Assembly: GCA_030684355.1 (NCBI GenBank)
Contig: JAUXTN010000254.1
Span: 1-64,000, forward strand
Source of the DNA: Pseudomonadota bacterium
Lineage (GTDB): Bacteria; Myxococcota_A; UBA796; SXON01
Length of the DNA stretch: 64,000 bases
Direction: 5' to 3'
Numbering within the stretch: the stretch's first letter is position 1; each line of letters opens with the position of its first letter. Below, in pieces: positions 1 to 9,074 of the stretch. The notes below the pieces were generated by a model that saw nothing but the letters and a program-made list of their open reading frames with translations, did not search any database and had not been told where the DNA came from. The translations under genes were made by a program, and so were the position numbers.

Positions 1-3000
1 GGTGGCAAGGGCGGCAGCGTGCGCGCCGGGGCCGGCGGCGGTGGCGGCGGCAAGGCGGCCCCCGCTGCGCCCGTGGCGGTCGGGAACACCGAGAGCGCCC
101 AGGGCGCCATGAACGAGTTCCTCGGCTCCGCGCCCACGAAGCAGGCGAAGATGTGGGCGGGCGTCGGCAGCGCGGTCGACGCCGGCTTGCAGAAGGACGG
201 GAAGGGCATCCAGGACGCCGTCCCCGAGCTGCACGCCACGATGGGGGGCGGCGGCCAGGAGAAGGACGCCGACAAGACCAAGACCGAGGTGAAGGCCGGC
301 CAGGCGAAGATCGACGACAAGAAGATCTCCCCGGACGCCCCGAAGGTCCAGCCCACCCCCACCATCATCCCGGCCGCGCCCAAGGTCGACGGCGGCGCCG
401 CCATGAAGGGGATGACCGCGGAGACGCCCGTCGCCGAGAAGCGGGCCGCGGCGAAGTCCACGATCAAGAACATGTCGACCAACATGGACGGCATCCCGAC
501 CTCGCCCGGCGAGGCTCCGCGCGTCCAGCTCACCGGCGACGCCGATCCCGCCAAGGCGGAGGCCACCCGTACGGACGCGGAGGCCCAGGCGCGAAAGGGT
601 GGGGACGACCTGCGCGCCGCCGTCGAGAACGGCCGCGGCCCCGACGCCGTGCAGCCCAAGGTGTTCGACGAGGCAAGCAAGATCCGCGAGCTGGCCAAGT
701 CCAAGGCGGATGCCAGCAAGCCCGTCAGCGGCGTCGAGAAGTTCATGCAGATGGGCGTCCCGGCCGATGTCGAGGGTGCCATCGACGAGGACCAGCAGGC
801 CGTGATGGACACGGCGCTCGCGGAGGCCCGCGGCAAGATGGACGACGCCGTGTCCACCAAGGACACAGATTCGAAGTCCGAGATCGAGAAGGCCAACACC
901 GAAGCCGAGACCCTCCGCACCCAGGCCGAGACCTCCCAGCAGGCCGAGGTCACGAAGGCGCGCGGGGACATCTCGGACGCGCGGGCGGACACCCTCTCGG
1001 AGCAGGAGAAGGCCGTCGCGAAGCTCGAGGGCGACGCTGGGACGAAGCAGAAGCAGGAGCTCGACGCGGTTCGGGCCCGTGTCACCCAGGACGAGACCAA
1101 GATCGACGACGCCTACACGAGGGCCGAGTCCGACGTCGACAAGAAGATCTCCGAGGGCGAGAAGGACGCCGAGGCGAAGAAGAAGAAGGCCGAGGAGGAC
1201 GCCGACAACGAGTCCTGGTGGGACCGCGTCAAGTCCGCCGTCGCCGACGCCTTCAAGGCCCTCACCGACGCCATCAACGCCGTGCTCAACTGGGTGCGGG
1301 ACGCCGTGAAGGCGATCCTCGACGGCGTGAAGAAGCTCGCGACCCAGCTCATCGACGCCGCCGCCAAGTGGATCACCGACAAGCTGAAGGCCTTCGGCGA
1401 CTGGCTGAAGAGCGCGGTGACAGCGCTCCTCGGCTCGGTCTTCCCCGAGCTCGCGAAGAAGCTCAACGAGCTCATCGACAGCGCGGTGGACTACGCCTGC
1501 GAGCAGGTCAACCAGTTCGCCGACGCCCTGAAGCAGGGCATCGCCGAGCTCTGCGACATGATCGCCGGCGCCCTCGACGCCATCATCGCGATCTTCCAGG
1601 CCGCGGTGAACTTCGCGGTCACCCTTGCCGAGGCCGCGCTGACCGGCAACTGGGCCAAGGTCGGCAAGCTCGTGCTGGAGGGCATCCTGAAGCTCGCGGG
1701 CATCCCGCCCGAAGAGTTCTACGGGATGATCGGCAAGGCGGACGGCACCATCGGCAAGATCGCCGACGATCCCGGCAACTTCCTCAGCAACTGCCTCGAC
1801 GCCGTCGGGCAGGGCTTCGGCCAGTTCTCCGACAACTTCACGGACCACCTCCAGACCGGCTTCGTCTCCTGGATGACCGGCACGATGGGGGAGGCGGGCC
1901 TGACCATGCCCGCCACGTTCGACCTCGCGGGCGTCTTCGACATCGCCACGCAGGTCATGGGCCTCACCAAGGACAACCTCCGCGAGAAGGCGGTCGACCG
2001 CATCGGCGAGGAGAACGTCGAGCGCGTCGAGTTCGTCTGGGGCTTCATCGACTCGGCGCTCCAAGGCGGCATGGCCGGTCTCTGGGACCACGTGAAGGAC
2101 TCCCTCGGCAGCCTGAAAGACGAGGTGATGGGGGCCATCCAGGACTTCTTGATGGAGAAGATCATCAAGTCCGCGGTCCTGAAGATCGCCTCGATGTTCA
2201 ACCCGGTCGGCGCCATCGTCCAGGCCATCATGACGGCCTGGAACCTCTACGAGTTCCTCCGCGACCAGATCCAGCGCATCCTCGGCGTCGTGACCGCGGT
2301 GGTGAATTCCGTCACCGACCTGGCCAACGGCAACATCGGCGGCGCCGCCGACATGATCGAGAACGCCCTCGGCAACCTCGTGCCCGTCGCCATCGACCTC
2401 CTCGCCAAGCTCCTCGGCCTCGGCGGTGTCGGGGCCAAGGTGAAGGAGGTCATCGGCGGGATCCGCGCCAAGGTCGACGGCGCGATCGACAAGCTCATCG
2501 ACAAGGTGGTCGGGCTCTTCTCCGGGAAGAAGAAGGGCAAGGACGGGGAGACCGAGGGGGCCGCCGATCCGGCGGATGCCGACAAGAAGGCGGCAGACGA
2601 CAAGAAGGACGCCGGGACCGCCAACGGCATCTTCAGCTTCGAGACCCCCTCGCTCGTCGGGCGTGACCCCACGCTCGGCGCCGTGAGCTTCACGATCGCC
2701 GGGTCGGGCCGCGTGAAGAACGACAAGGGCGAGATCGCCGAGAGCAGCGTCACGAGCGCCAAGTCCGCGTCGATGCAGGCCGTGACCAGCGCGGTCGGCA
2801 AGGCCGTCAACGCCGGCGGCGTCGCCAGCATCGCGGGCCAGACGAGCGCGCTCTCGGAGAAGGCGAAGCTCTCCGCCGCCAAGGACCTCGCGAACAGCGG
2901 GCTCACGCTCGACACGCTCTCGATCACCGGCATCGTGCTCCCGCCGGAGCTGCAGAAGGCGCTCGACGAAAAGGCCGCGAACAGCATCCTCCTCAACGAC

Positions 3001-6000
3001 GAGCCCATCACCTTCCAGGCCGGCGCGGAGACGCACCGGATCTGGGTCGCCGACAGCGGCGGCAGCGGGGTCGCCGTCATGATGGCGTCCATCCCCACCA
3101 AGGTGTCCGACAAGGTCGGCGACATCGCGGCGCACGTGAAGAGCCTCCCGAAGGACGAGAAGCAGAAGATCGGCAGCCTCATCGGGAAGGCGATCGCGAT
3201 CGAGAAGCAGGTCGACAAGCTCGGGATGGAGGCGAAGTCAGCCGCCGACGGCGCCGCCAAGGCCGACGGCGCCGCCAAGGGGAACCCCGCGCTCGACGCA
3301 AAGAAGCTCGAGCTGGCCGGCACCATGGCGGACCTGCTGATGGTGCTGCCCGAGGGCGCCCAGAAGGCGCTCTTCGACATGGACATGTCCTTGAAGGGCG
3401 AGAACTTCCAGACCTTCTGGAAGCAGTACCAGGGGCTGTACACGGACATGGGGAAGACGGCGGATCTCGCCGAGGCCCAGAAGGTGTGGCGCACCGTCGC
3501 CCAGACGATGGTGAACACCACCGAGGACTTCGAGCAGCTCCGCAACGCCGAGGCGCGCATTCAGTGGGACAAGGACGCGAAGATCCTGGAGAAGGTGCTC
3601 GCGCAGTTCGAGCCGCTCCTCGGGATGCTCGAGCCGGCGATGCGCGAGCTGTCCGCGAAGAAGGGGTCCACCTGGGCGTTCTGGTCGGGTGACCCTGGGA
3701 AGGATGCCGCGGTGCAGAACGGCGTGAACGCGCTGGAGGGGAGCGCGCTCGGGCAGGCGTTCGACAACGTCAATCTGGACGGCAAGTTCGCGATGCAGCT
3801 CTGGGGGGCGCTCTCGCGGGCGTACGCCACGTACGCCGCCGAGCAGTGGTCGACCCGCACCTACCTCGCCTTCCTCGGCCAGGTGCCGAACGACCAGACC
3901 CTCGTCATGAAGATCGAGCAGCCGCGCTTCGGGGACAAGACGAAGGGCAAGGCGAGCATCACCTACCTCGCGGCCGCCGCGCTCCCGTGGGAGCTGGGGA
4001 AGGCGGACCTCGCGTTCGCGGCCGCCGGGTACAACGCGGTCTACAAGTCGGGCGCCGACAACAGCGTCGGCGGCGAGGCCAAGGCCGAGAACAAGGCGCG
4101 GGCCGAGGCCTTCGCGGCCCTGGTGAAGGTGGCGCCCTCGGAGGAGGCCGCGAAGGCGGCGAGCCGGGGCAAGAGCGCAGCCGACATCCGCGCGGCCGCT
4201 TCAGCGATCGGTGTAGGAAATTCCGAGGTGATCGCGAACTCGGAAGTCGAGGTCCCGCCGCGCGATCGCGGGCTCTCCAGCAAAGTCGGCGTCGGCGTCG
4301 TAACCGCTGACAAACGCCTCGAAGGTGGCGACAACGGCGCCGGCCTGGTCGCGAACGGTGACGGCAAAGTAGATGCGCTGAAGCCGGTCGGGCTCCCAGC
4401 TGCGGAAGTGCGCGGTCCACGAGGCTCCGCCGGGAAGGGGGACGGGAGCGGAGAAGTCGAGGATGCGAGCGGCCTCGGCGTTGGTCATGAAGAGTCCACC
4501 GGGAAGAAGGAAGAGATCAGCAAGTATGCCGCGGGCGATCCGCCGGCTGGCTGGCAGGGCCAGGTCCACACGAAGAAGCCCGCCTACAACGAGAAGGGCC
4601 ACACGGACAACATCCTCGACGACGGCAACGTCGTGCGCGAGTCGAAGCCCAAGCTCCTCCGCTCGGACGTGGCCGACGCGGCGATCAAGAGCGCGGGCCT
4701 GAGCAAGGGCGCCCTGACGAAGAAGAAGACCCCCGAGCAGGACCTCCGCGACAGCGGGAAGATGACCTCCGAGGAGGTCGACGCCATGAAGGGCGCGCTG
4801 AAGAAGAACCCGCGCTCGCAGGAGACCCTGCAGGCGGACGGCACCAGCAAGCCCGTGGCGAAGCCGGCCTTGAAGGGGCCGGACGGCGCGACGACCACGA
4901 ACGACGAGAACGTGGACGGCTCCAAGCGCGACCCGATGTCCGACAAGGAGAAGGAAGCGCTCTTGAAGGGGCACTCCATCCTCGCCGAGAAGAACAAGGC
5001 CGGCGCGGACATGCGCAAGGTCATCCCGAACTTCTCGCTCGGGAAGCAGCTCACGACCCAGAACCCCGGCCTGCGCGGCAGCGTCGGCGTCGCCCAGAAC
5101 ACGGAGGGCCTCAACGCCGAGGAGAGCGTCGCCACGCTCGGCCTCGACTACGAGCAGAAGTCCCGTCACAAGGGCGCGCCCGGGTACGTCAACAAGAAGA
5201 AGAAGGAGTCGCTCTCCCCGTACGCGGACAAGGAGTCCAACGGGACCGCCACGTTGAGCGACGACGTCGAGAACAACGGCCTGCACTTCATCGACTTCAA
5301 GATGACGAAGGAGATGGAGCAGAACGCGGGCGTCGCCATGAGCCAGGACCTCATCGACCACGCGAAGAAGAGCAAGGACGCCGGCGTGGCCTCGGTGGGG
5401 AACAAGGCCGTGCGTCAGGAGAAGACCGACCGGATCGACCCGTTCGCGGCCACCGGCGCGACCTCCTCGAACGCCCTCGTCCAGAAGCACGGGCCGAACG
5501 CGGGCCAGCAGTTCGATCCCTCCCTGAACCAGGAGCTCAACCTCGACCACACCCGCCTCGACAGCGGGAAGCAGGCCTACGAGCTCGAGTCCGGCGCCCA
5601 GATGAAGAAGCGGGGCAACAAGGCGGGCCAGGACAAGGTCATCGCCACCCTCGTCGAGAAGGCCGACAAGGACGGCAAGATCGTCAAGGAGTGGGAGCTC
5701 GACGCGGGGCTCGAGAAGAACGAGCGTGGCCACTACAAGAACAAGATGGACAAGGCGAAGAGCGACGCCGTCGCGACCATGAAGAAGCCCGGCGAGGCGC
5801 CGGACGACTACAAGAAGCGCATGGCCGGTCGCGATCAGAAGATCGCCGACCAACAGCAGAAGGACCTCGACGCCGCCGCGGCGAACGGCAACCCCTTCGA
5901 GCCCGGCACGCCCGAGTTCAAGTCCTACAACAAGAAGGCGCGCGCGACCGCCAAGACGAAGTCGGACTCGTCGGAGACGAAGCCCGTGGCGCCCAACGGC

Positions 6001-7152
6001 GACACCTCCAAGTCGCCGAAGGCGAGCGTCGAGCCCGTCCCCACGGTCAAGGCCAAGGAGCCCGTGGTCGCGGCCGCCGAGACCGAGGCGAAGACCCAGG
6101 TGGTGAAGGCCTCCTCGAAGTCGACGCCGGACCCCATGGCCGCGTCCGACAAGGCCGTCGAAGCCGCCAAGAAGAACGACGCGAAGAACCCGGCCGAGGA
6201 GATCGAGAAGATCCTCTCGCCCGCCGCCAAGGTCAAGCCGCCCAAGGAGTCCAAGCCCCCGAAGGACTTCCCGGAGCCCGCGAACGACGTGGTGCAGGAC
6301 ACCGCCAAGACGACCACGACGACCACGACCGACACCACCAAGAAGGCCGCCGCCAACCCGGGCCTCCGCAAGGAGCACGAGGGCACCGGCGTCGAGTACG
6401 CCGAGATGAAGGGCGAGGCCTTCGTCAAGGGAGAGGGCGACGCCGCCGACATCGATCCCAACGACGTGAAGCAGGGGTCGCTCGGCGACTGCTACCTGCT
6501 GGGTGGGATGGCCGCGGTGTCACGCGCGAACCCGGAGCACATCCGGAAGCTCATCAAGGACAACGGCGACGGCACCTACGACGTGACGCTCTACATCAAG
6601 AACAACGCCTGGGACAGCAAGGGCGCGGCCAAGGTGGTCACCGTCGACGGCAAGTTCCCGAGCGGCGACAAGGGCCTCTCCGCCAAGTACTCCAAGGCCG
6701 GCGACAAGGGCGCCAAGGGCCCGGAGCTCTGGTGCATGCTCATCGAGAAGGCCTGGGCCGTCCACAAGGGCACGTACACGGGCATCGAGGGCGGGCACGT
6801 CAACGACGACGGCAAGTTCGCCGGCGCCATCGCGCTCCTGACCAACCTGAAGGAGGGGTACTACACGCCGTCCTCCATCGGGGACAAGCAGCTCGCGCAG
6901 ATGATCTCGGACGCCCTGACCAAGAAGATGCCGGTCGCATGTGACTCGAAGAACCTCGACAAGGAGGCGCCGGATCTGAAGGCCGCGGCGGACGCCGCCG
7001 GGGTCGTCGGCAACCACGCCTATGCGCCGAAGTCGGTCGACCTCGCGGGGATGACCATCGAGCTCCAGAACCCCTGGGGCAGCTCCCACGTCGCCGGGCT
7101 GAGGATCGCGGACTTCAAGCGCTTCTACCGCGGGCTGCGGATCGGCTCGTGA
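1..7152 (+). CDS. Giant multidomain protein with C-terminal calpain-type protease, probable toxin or injection-system cargo (5' end outside window)
   Basis: The frame is open from base 1, so the true start lies to the left; the GTG at 19 is only an internal candidate. The C-terminus is a papain-fold calpain-like (C2) cysteine protease: QGSLGDCYLL with the catalytic Cys codon at 6490, the His of GNHAY at 7015 and the Asn of QNPWG at 7069, in the family order. Before it come a Lys/Glu/Ala coiled-coil stretch (about 850-1200), a long amphipathic helical region rich in Ala, Trp and Lys (about 1210-2540), and low-complexity linkers with a Thr run near 6310. This long head plus C-terminal enzyme layout resembles contractile-injection-system cargo and polymorphic toxins. 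That link is inference, because no sheath, tube or spike gene is visible. The segment 4195-4555 is compositionally foreign. The stop overlaps the next start (GTGA). Confidence 0.75.
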   Translation, partial: GGKGGSVRAGAGGGGGGKAAPAAPVAVGNTESAQGAMNEFLGSAPTKQAKMWAGVGSAVDAGLQKDGKGIQDAVPELHATMGGGGQEKDADKTKTEVKAGQAKIDDKKISPDAPKVQPTPTIIPAAPKVDGGAAMKGMTAETPVAEKRAAAKSTIKNMSTNMDGIPTSPGEAPRVQLTGDADPAKAEATRTDAEAQARKGGDDLRAAVENGRGPDAVQPKVFDEASKIRELAKSKADASKPVSGVEKFMQMGVPADVEGAIDEDQQAVMDTALAEARGKMDDAVSTKDTDSKSEIEKANTEAETLRTQAETSQQAEVTKARGDISDARADTLSEQEKAVAKLEGDAGTKQKQELDAVRARVTQDETKIDDAYTRAESDVDKKISEGEKDAEAKKKKAEEDADNESWWDRVKSAVADAFKALTDAINAVLNWVRDAVKAILDGVKKLATQLIDAAAKWITDKLKAFGDWLKSAVTALLGSVFPELAKKLNELIDSAVDYACEQVNQFADALKQGIAELCDMIAGALDAIIAIFQAAVNFAVTLAEAALTGNWAKVGKLVLEGILKLAGIPPEEFYGMIGKADGTIGKIADDPGNFLSNCLDAVGQGFGQFSDNFTDHLQTGFVSWMTGTMGEAGLTMPATFDLAGVFDIATQVMGLTKDNLREKAVDRIGEENVERVEFVWGFIDSALQGGMAGLWDHVKDSLGSLKDEVMGAIQDFLMEKIIKSAVLKIASMFNPVGAIVQAIMTAWNLYEFLRDQIQRILGVVTAVVNSVTDLANGNIGGAADMIENALGNLVPVAIDLLAKLLGLGGVGAKVKEVIGGIRAKVDGAIDKLIDKVVGLFSGKKKGKDGETEGAADPADADKKAADDKKDAGTANGIFSFETPSLVGRDPTLGAVSFTIAGSGRVKNDKGEIAESSVTSAKSASMQAVTSAVGKAVNAGGVASIAGQTSALSEKAKLSAAKDLANSGLTLDTLSITGIVLPPELQKALDEKAANSILLNDEPITFQAGAETHRIWVADSGGSGVAVMMASIPTKVSDKVGDIAAHVKSLPKDEKQKIGSLIGKAIAIEKQVDKLGMEAKSAADGAAKADGAAKGNPALDAKKLELAGTMADLLMVLPEGAQKALFDMDMSLKGENFQTFWKQYQGLYTDMGKTADLAEAQKVWRTVAQTMVNTTEDFEQLRNAEARIQWDKDAKILEKVLAQFEPLLGMLEPAMRELSAKKGSTWAFWSGDPGKDAAVQNGVNALEGSALGQAFDNVNLDGKFAMQLWGALSRAYATYAAEQWSTRTYLAFLGQVPNDQTLVMKIEQPRFGDKTKGKASITYLAAAALPWELGKADLAFAAAGYNAVYKSGADNSVGGEAKAENKARAEAFAALVKVAPSEEAAKAASRGKSAADIRAAASAIGVGNSEVIANSEVEVPPRDRGLSSKVGVGVVTADKRLEGGDNGAGLVANGDGKVDALKPVGLPAAEVRGPRGSAGKGDGSGEVEDASGLGVGHEESTGKKEEISKYAAGDPPAGWQGQVHTKKPAYNEKGHTDNILDDGNVVRESKPKLLRSDVADAAIKSAGLSKGALTKKKTPEQDLRDSGKMTSEEVDAMKGALKKNPRSQETLQADGTSKPVAKPALKGPDGATTTNDENVDGSKRDPMSDKEKEALLKGHSILAEKNKAGADMRKVIPNFSLGKQLTTQNPGLRGSVGVAQNTEGLNAEESVATLGLDYEQKSRHKGAPGYVNKKKKESLSPYADKESNGTATLSDDVENNGLHFIDFKMTKEMEQNAGVAMSQDLIDHAKKSKDAGVASVGNKAVRQEKTDRIDPFAATGATSSNALVQKHGPNAGQQFDPSLNQELNLDHTRLDSGKQAYELESGAQMKKRGNKAGQDKVIATLVEKADKDGKIVKEWELDAGLEKNERGHYKNKMDKAKSDAVATMKKPGEAPDDYKKRMAGRDQKIADQQQKDLDAAAANGNPFEPGTPEFKSYNKKARATAKTKSDSSETKPVAPNGDTSKSPKASVEPVPTVKAKEPVVAAAETEAKTQVVKASSKSTPDPMAASDKAVEAAKKNDAKNPAEEIEKILSPAAKVKPPKESKPPKDFPEPANDVVQDTAKTTTTTTTDTTKKAAANPGLRKEHEGTGVEYAEMKGEAFVKGEGDAADIDPNDVKQGSLGDCYLLGGMAAVSRANPEHIRKLIKDNGDGTYDVTLYIKNNAWDSKGAAKVVTVDGKFPSGDKGLSAKYSKAGDKGAKGPELWCMLIEKAWAVHKGTYTGIEGGHVNDDGKFAGAIALLTNLKEGYYTPSSIGDKQLAQMISDALTKKMPVACDSKNLDKEAPDLKAAADAAGVVGNHAYAPKSVDLAGMTIELQNPWGSSHVAGLRIADFKRFYRGLRIGS
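4201..4488 (-). CDS. Possible 95-residue protein encoded antisense inside the giant ORF
   Basis: A minus-strand reading from ATG (4488-4486) to TGA (4203-4201) gives a globular-looking 95-residue protein with a normal mix of aromatic and hydrophobic residues (for example SWTAHFRSWEP and RIYFAVTVRDQ). The plus-strand reading of the same bases is Gly/Val-rich and unlike the rest of the giant protein. A GGTGGA lies six bases before the ATG as a possible ribosome binding site. Counting codons over the segment, about 29 of 96 end in A or T in the giant frame, while flanking stretches show from none to a few per 20. The minus frame also fits a coding pattern better, with about 20 of 96 A/T-ending codons. 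I do not recognise the family. It could be an inserted gene that kept the host frame open, an antisense-encoded partner such as an immunity protein, or a chance ORF. Confidence 0.42.
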   Translation of the reverse strand: MTNAEAARILDFSAPVPLPGGASWTAHFRSWEPDRLQRIYFAVTVRDQAGAVVATFEAFVSGYDADADFAGEPAIARRDLDFRVRDHLGISYTDR

Positions 7153-7859
7153 CCAAGGGCTTCCCAGTGGTGTTCCGGGGGTGGACCGTCCCCGGCCCCG
7201 ACGCCGTCCACGAGCGTTTCTTCGCGGATCTGCGCGCCGGGCGGGGCTGGTACCCGCCGGACCAGTCCCCGGTCACCTGGCTCGCCGAGCTGGCTACGGA
7301 GCACCCCGCGGCGCTCCCGGTCGCCGAGCGCATCACCGCGGAGCTCCTCGACGCGAAGGATCCCGCCTGGAACGCGGAGGGGATCACCGCGGTCGAGGCC
7401 GTCCCGTCGCGGACCGTCGAATTGGAGCTCGCGCGGCGCGTGGCGGCTGGCTGGAGCCCCCACCCCGCCATCCTGCGCGCGGCGCTCTCCAAGCTGCACC
7501 TGCTCAACCAATGGATGAGCGCGGAGCCGGCCCTCGCGACCCGCGTGGCGACCGCCGCCGAGCACGCTGGCTTCACCGATCTCGCCGTGCGGCTGCGCTT
7601 CGTGCACGACCCCCGCGATGCCGCCGTGTGGGCGGACTACACCACCCTGGTCCAGGCCGGGTCGCTCTCGCCGTTGGCGATCGGCGCGGATGCCGCCTGG
7701 ACGTTGGCGTTCCATCCGGACCTCACCGAGCGCCACTGTCGGCTGGTGCGCGGCCTCCCCGAGGCGGATCGCCAGGGCATCCTTCGCAGCCTCGGCATCG
7801 TCGCGCGCGCGCGGAGCGGCGACGAGAAGGTGCTACGTGGCTGGCTGGGGCTGCCCTGA
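7149..7859 (+). CDS. Unknown soluble protein, 236 aa
   Basis: I do not recognise this protein. It starts with GTG inside the GTGA overlap with the stop of the giant protease-tailed gene, so translation is probably coupled. It has no signal peptide or membrane segment and reads as mostly helical, with short repeating Ala/Glu/Leu/Arg helices through the middle that could be a helical-repeat scaffold. Being the first gene after a probable toxin or cargo gene, it is a candidate immunity protein, chaperone or loading factor. This rests on position only. Confidence 0.75.
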   Translation: MTKGFPVVFRGWTVPGPDAVHERFFADLRAGRGWYPPDQSPVTWLAELATEHPAALPVAERITAELLDAKDPAWNAEGITAVEAVPSRTVELELARRVAAGWSPHPAILRAALSKLHLLNQWMSAEPALATRVATAAEHAGFTDLAVRLRFVHDPRDAAVWADYTTLVQAGSLSPLAIGADAAWTLAFHPDLTERHCRLVRGLPEADRQGILRSLGIVARARSGDEKVLRGWLGLP

Positions 7860-7861
7860 CC

Positions 7862-8155
7862 ATGGCGTTCTTCCATCCCGCCACCGATCGTGAACTGGCA
7901 GGCCTCCGCACGTTCGAGGACTCGCTGGAGTACATCGACGAGCGCTTGAGCGATCGCTCCGACGTGATCCTGAACTGGTGGAAGGTCGGCGCGGAGCCCC
8001 ACGGAGGCGGAAAGCGGGCGCTCCTGGTCGAGCGCTCGGTCTACGCCATGGCCTGGGTGGTCGACGACGGCGAACGCTTCGGCAAGGTGGTCGCCGTGGA
8101 CCCCCACGACATCTCCGACATCATCCGGCGGTTCGGGATCAAGGAAGCAGAGTAG
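7862..8155 (+). CDS. Small acidic unknown protein, 97 aa
   Basis: ATG at 7862 follows the preceding TGA by two bases. The product is small and acidic, with no signal peptide, no membrane segment and no Cys. The sequence mixes a helical N-terminal half (EDSLEYIDERL) with a likely beta section (ALLVERSVYAMAWVVDDG) and a closing helix (DISDIIRRF). I do not recognise the family. Size, acidity and place in a toxin-led operon fit an immunity protein or small adaptor, but nothing in the sequence proves this. The ribosome binding site is weak, so coupling to the upstream gene is likely. Confidence 0.65.
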   Translation: MAFFHPATDRELAGLRTFEDSLEYIDERLSDRSDVILNWWKVGAEPHGGGKRALLVERSVYAMAWVVDDGERFGKVVAVDPHDISDIIRRFGIKEAE

Positions 8156-8161
8156 GCCCCG

Positions 8162-9073
8162 ATGTCCGTCGAACTCCTCTCGCTCGGGACCGTGGAGGGG
8201 CTGGAGGTCCGCGCCGCGCCCCTCGGCGGGGTCGTCTGGGACCGCGGCGCGCTCGTTCGCCTCGACGGCGGCGACCTGGACTGGCGCCTCGCGTTCGACG
8301 AGCCCCACGCGCTCGCCCGGCACGGCCGTCGACTCTACGCGGGGATCGGCGAGTGGCTGGTCTGCCTGGATGCGCGCACCGGCGGCGCGGTCTGGTCGGT
8401 GGATTGCGGGGCCCCGGTGTCGGCGCTGGACGCCCACGCGGAGGGCGTCGACGCGCTCGCGGCGGACCAGCTCGTCTCGCTGGACCCCCGCGGCGCCGTC
8501 GTCAGCTCGGTGTCGGTCGGCCGCCGGGGGGGCCTCCTCCGCCGCGTCGGGGGCATTCGCTACGTGGCCGCCGAAGACGGGATCTGGCGCATCCCGCCCG
8601 GGGAGCGGGCGGCGCTGCTCTACGCGTGCGTGTGCCACGGCCTCTACGACCGCGCGGGGCGATTGCACGCCTTGGGGGAGGGCGCCCCGGGGACCGTCCT
8701 CATCGAGGACGACGGCCTCGCGATGGTGTGGCCGTTCGCGGACGCCGCGTCGCACCTCATCGCGCCGTGGGGCAAGGCCGAGTGGGCCGTGGCGCCGCGC
8801 GCGGGCCGGGGTGGGCTCTGGGTGGTCGACCGCCGCGTGCAGACGCGGTGGCAGGTCGCGCTGCCGGGCCGGGCCTCGGCGCTGGCCGTCGCCGGGAACG
8901 CCGTCGCGCTCCTGTTGGACGACGGGGGCCCCGTCCTGGCGGTCGTGCATCGCGACGCGCCACAGCCGTTGTTGCTCGGGATCGACAGGGCGGATGCCCT
9001 CCACGCGGAGGGGGATCACCTTTACTTGACACACGAGGATCGCACTTCGATCCTGCTCGTGCGGGAGACTTGA
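8162..9073 (+). CDS. Beta-propeller-like protein of unknown function, 303 aa
   Basis: The protein is built of recurring short strands with turns of the kind seen in PQQ/WD40-like propellers: W-D-R, LVCLDARTGG, VWSVDCG, LVSLDPRG, GIWRIPPG and LWVVDRR. The LDARTGGAVWS element matches the typical blade motif in which a value is attributed and then compared. There is no signal peptide, so it is probably cytoplasmic and acts in protein binding. It starts six bases after the preceding stop and ends one base before the next ATG, so it belongs to the toxin-led operon. No catalytic residues are apparent. Confidence 0.7.
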   Translation: MSVELLSLGTVEGLEVRAAPLGGVVWDRGALVRLDGGDLDWRLAFDEPHALARHGRRLYAGIGEWLVCLDARTGGAVWSVDCGAPVSALDAHAEGVDALAADQLVSLDPRGAVVSSVSVGRRGGLLRRVGGIRYVAAEDGIWRIPPGERAALLYACVCHGLYDRAGRLHALGEGAPGTVLIEDDGLAMVWPFADAASHLIAPWGKAEWAVAPRAGRGGLWVVDRRVQTRWQVALPGRASALAVAGNAVALLLDDGGPVLAVVHRDAPQPLLLGIDRADALHAEGDHLYLTHEDRTSILLVRET

Positions 9074-9074
9074 G

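Noticed and set aside
153..2666. Alternative plus-strand frame of 837 codons inside the giant gene
   Set aside because: Arg/Gly/His-rich frame shadow overlapping a convincing coding frame.
4489..6378. Continuation of the minus-strand open frame upstream of the 95-residue antisense ORF
   Set aside because: The upstream part is Leu/Val/Gly/Arg low complexity without start or fold signals and antisense to clean giant-gene coding; only 4201-4488 looks protein-like.
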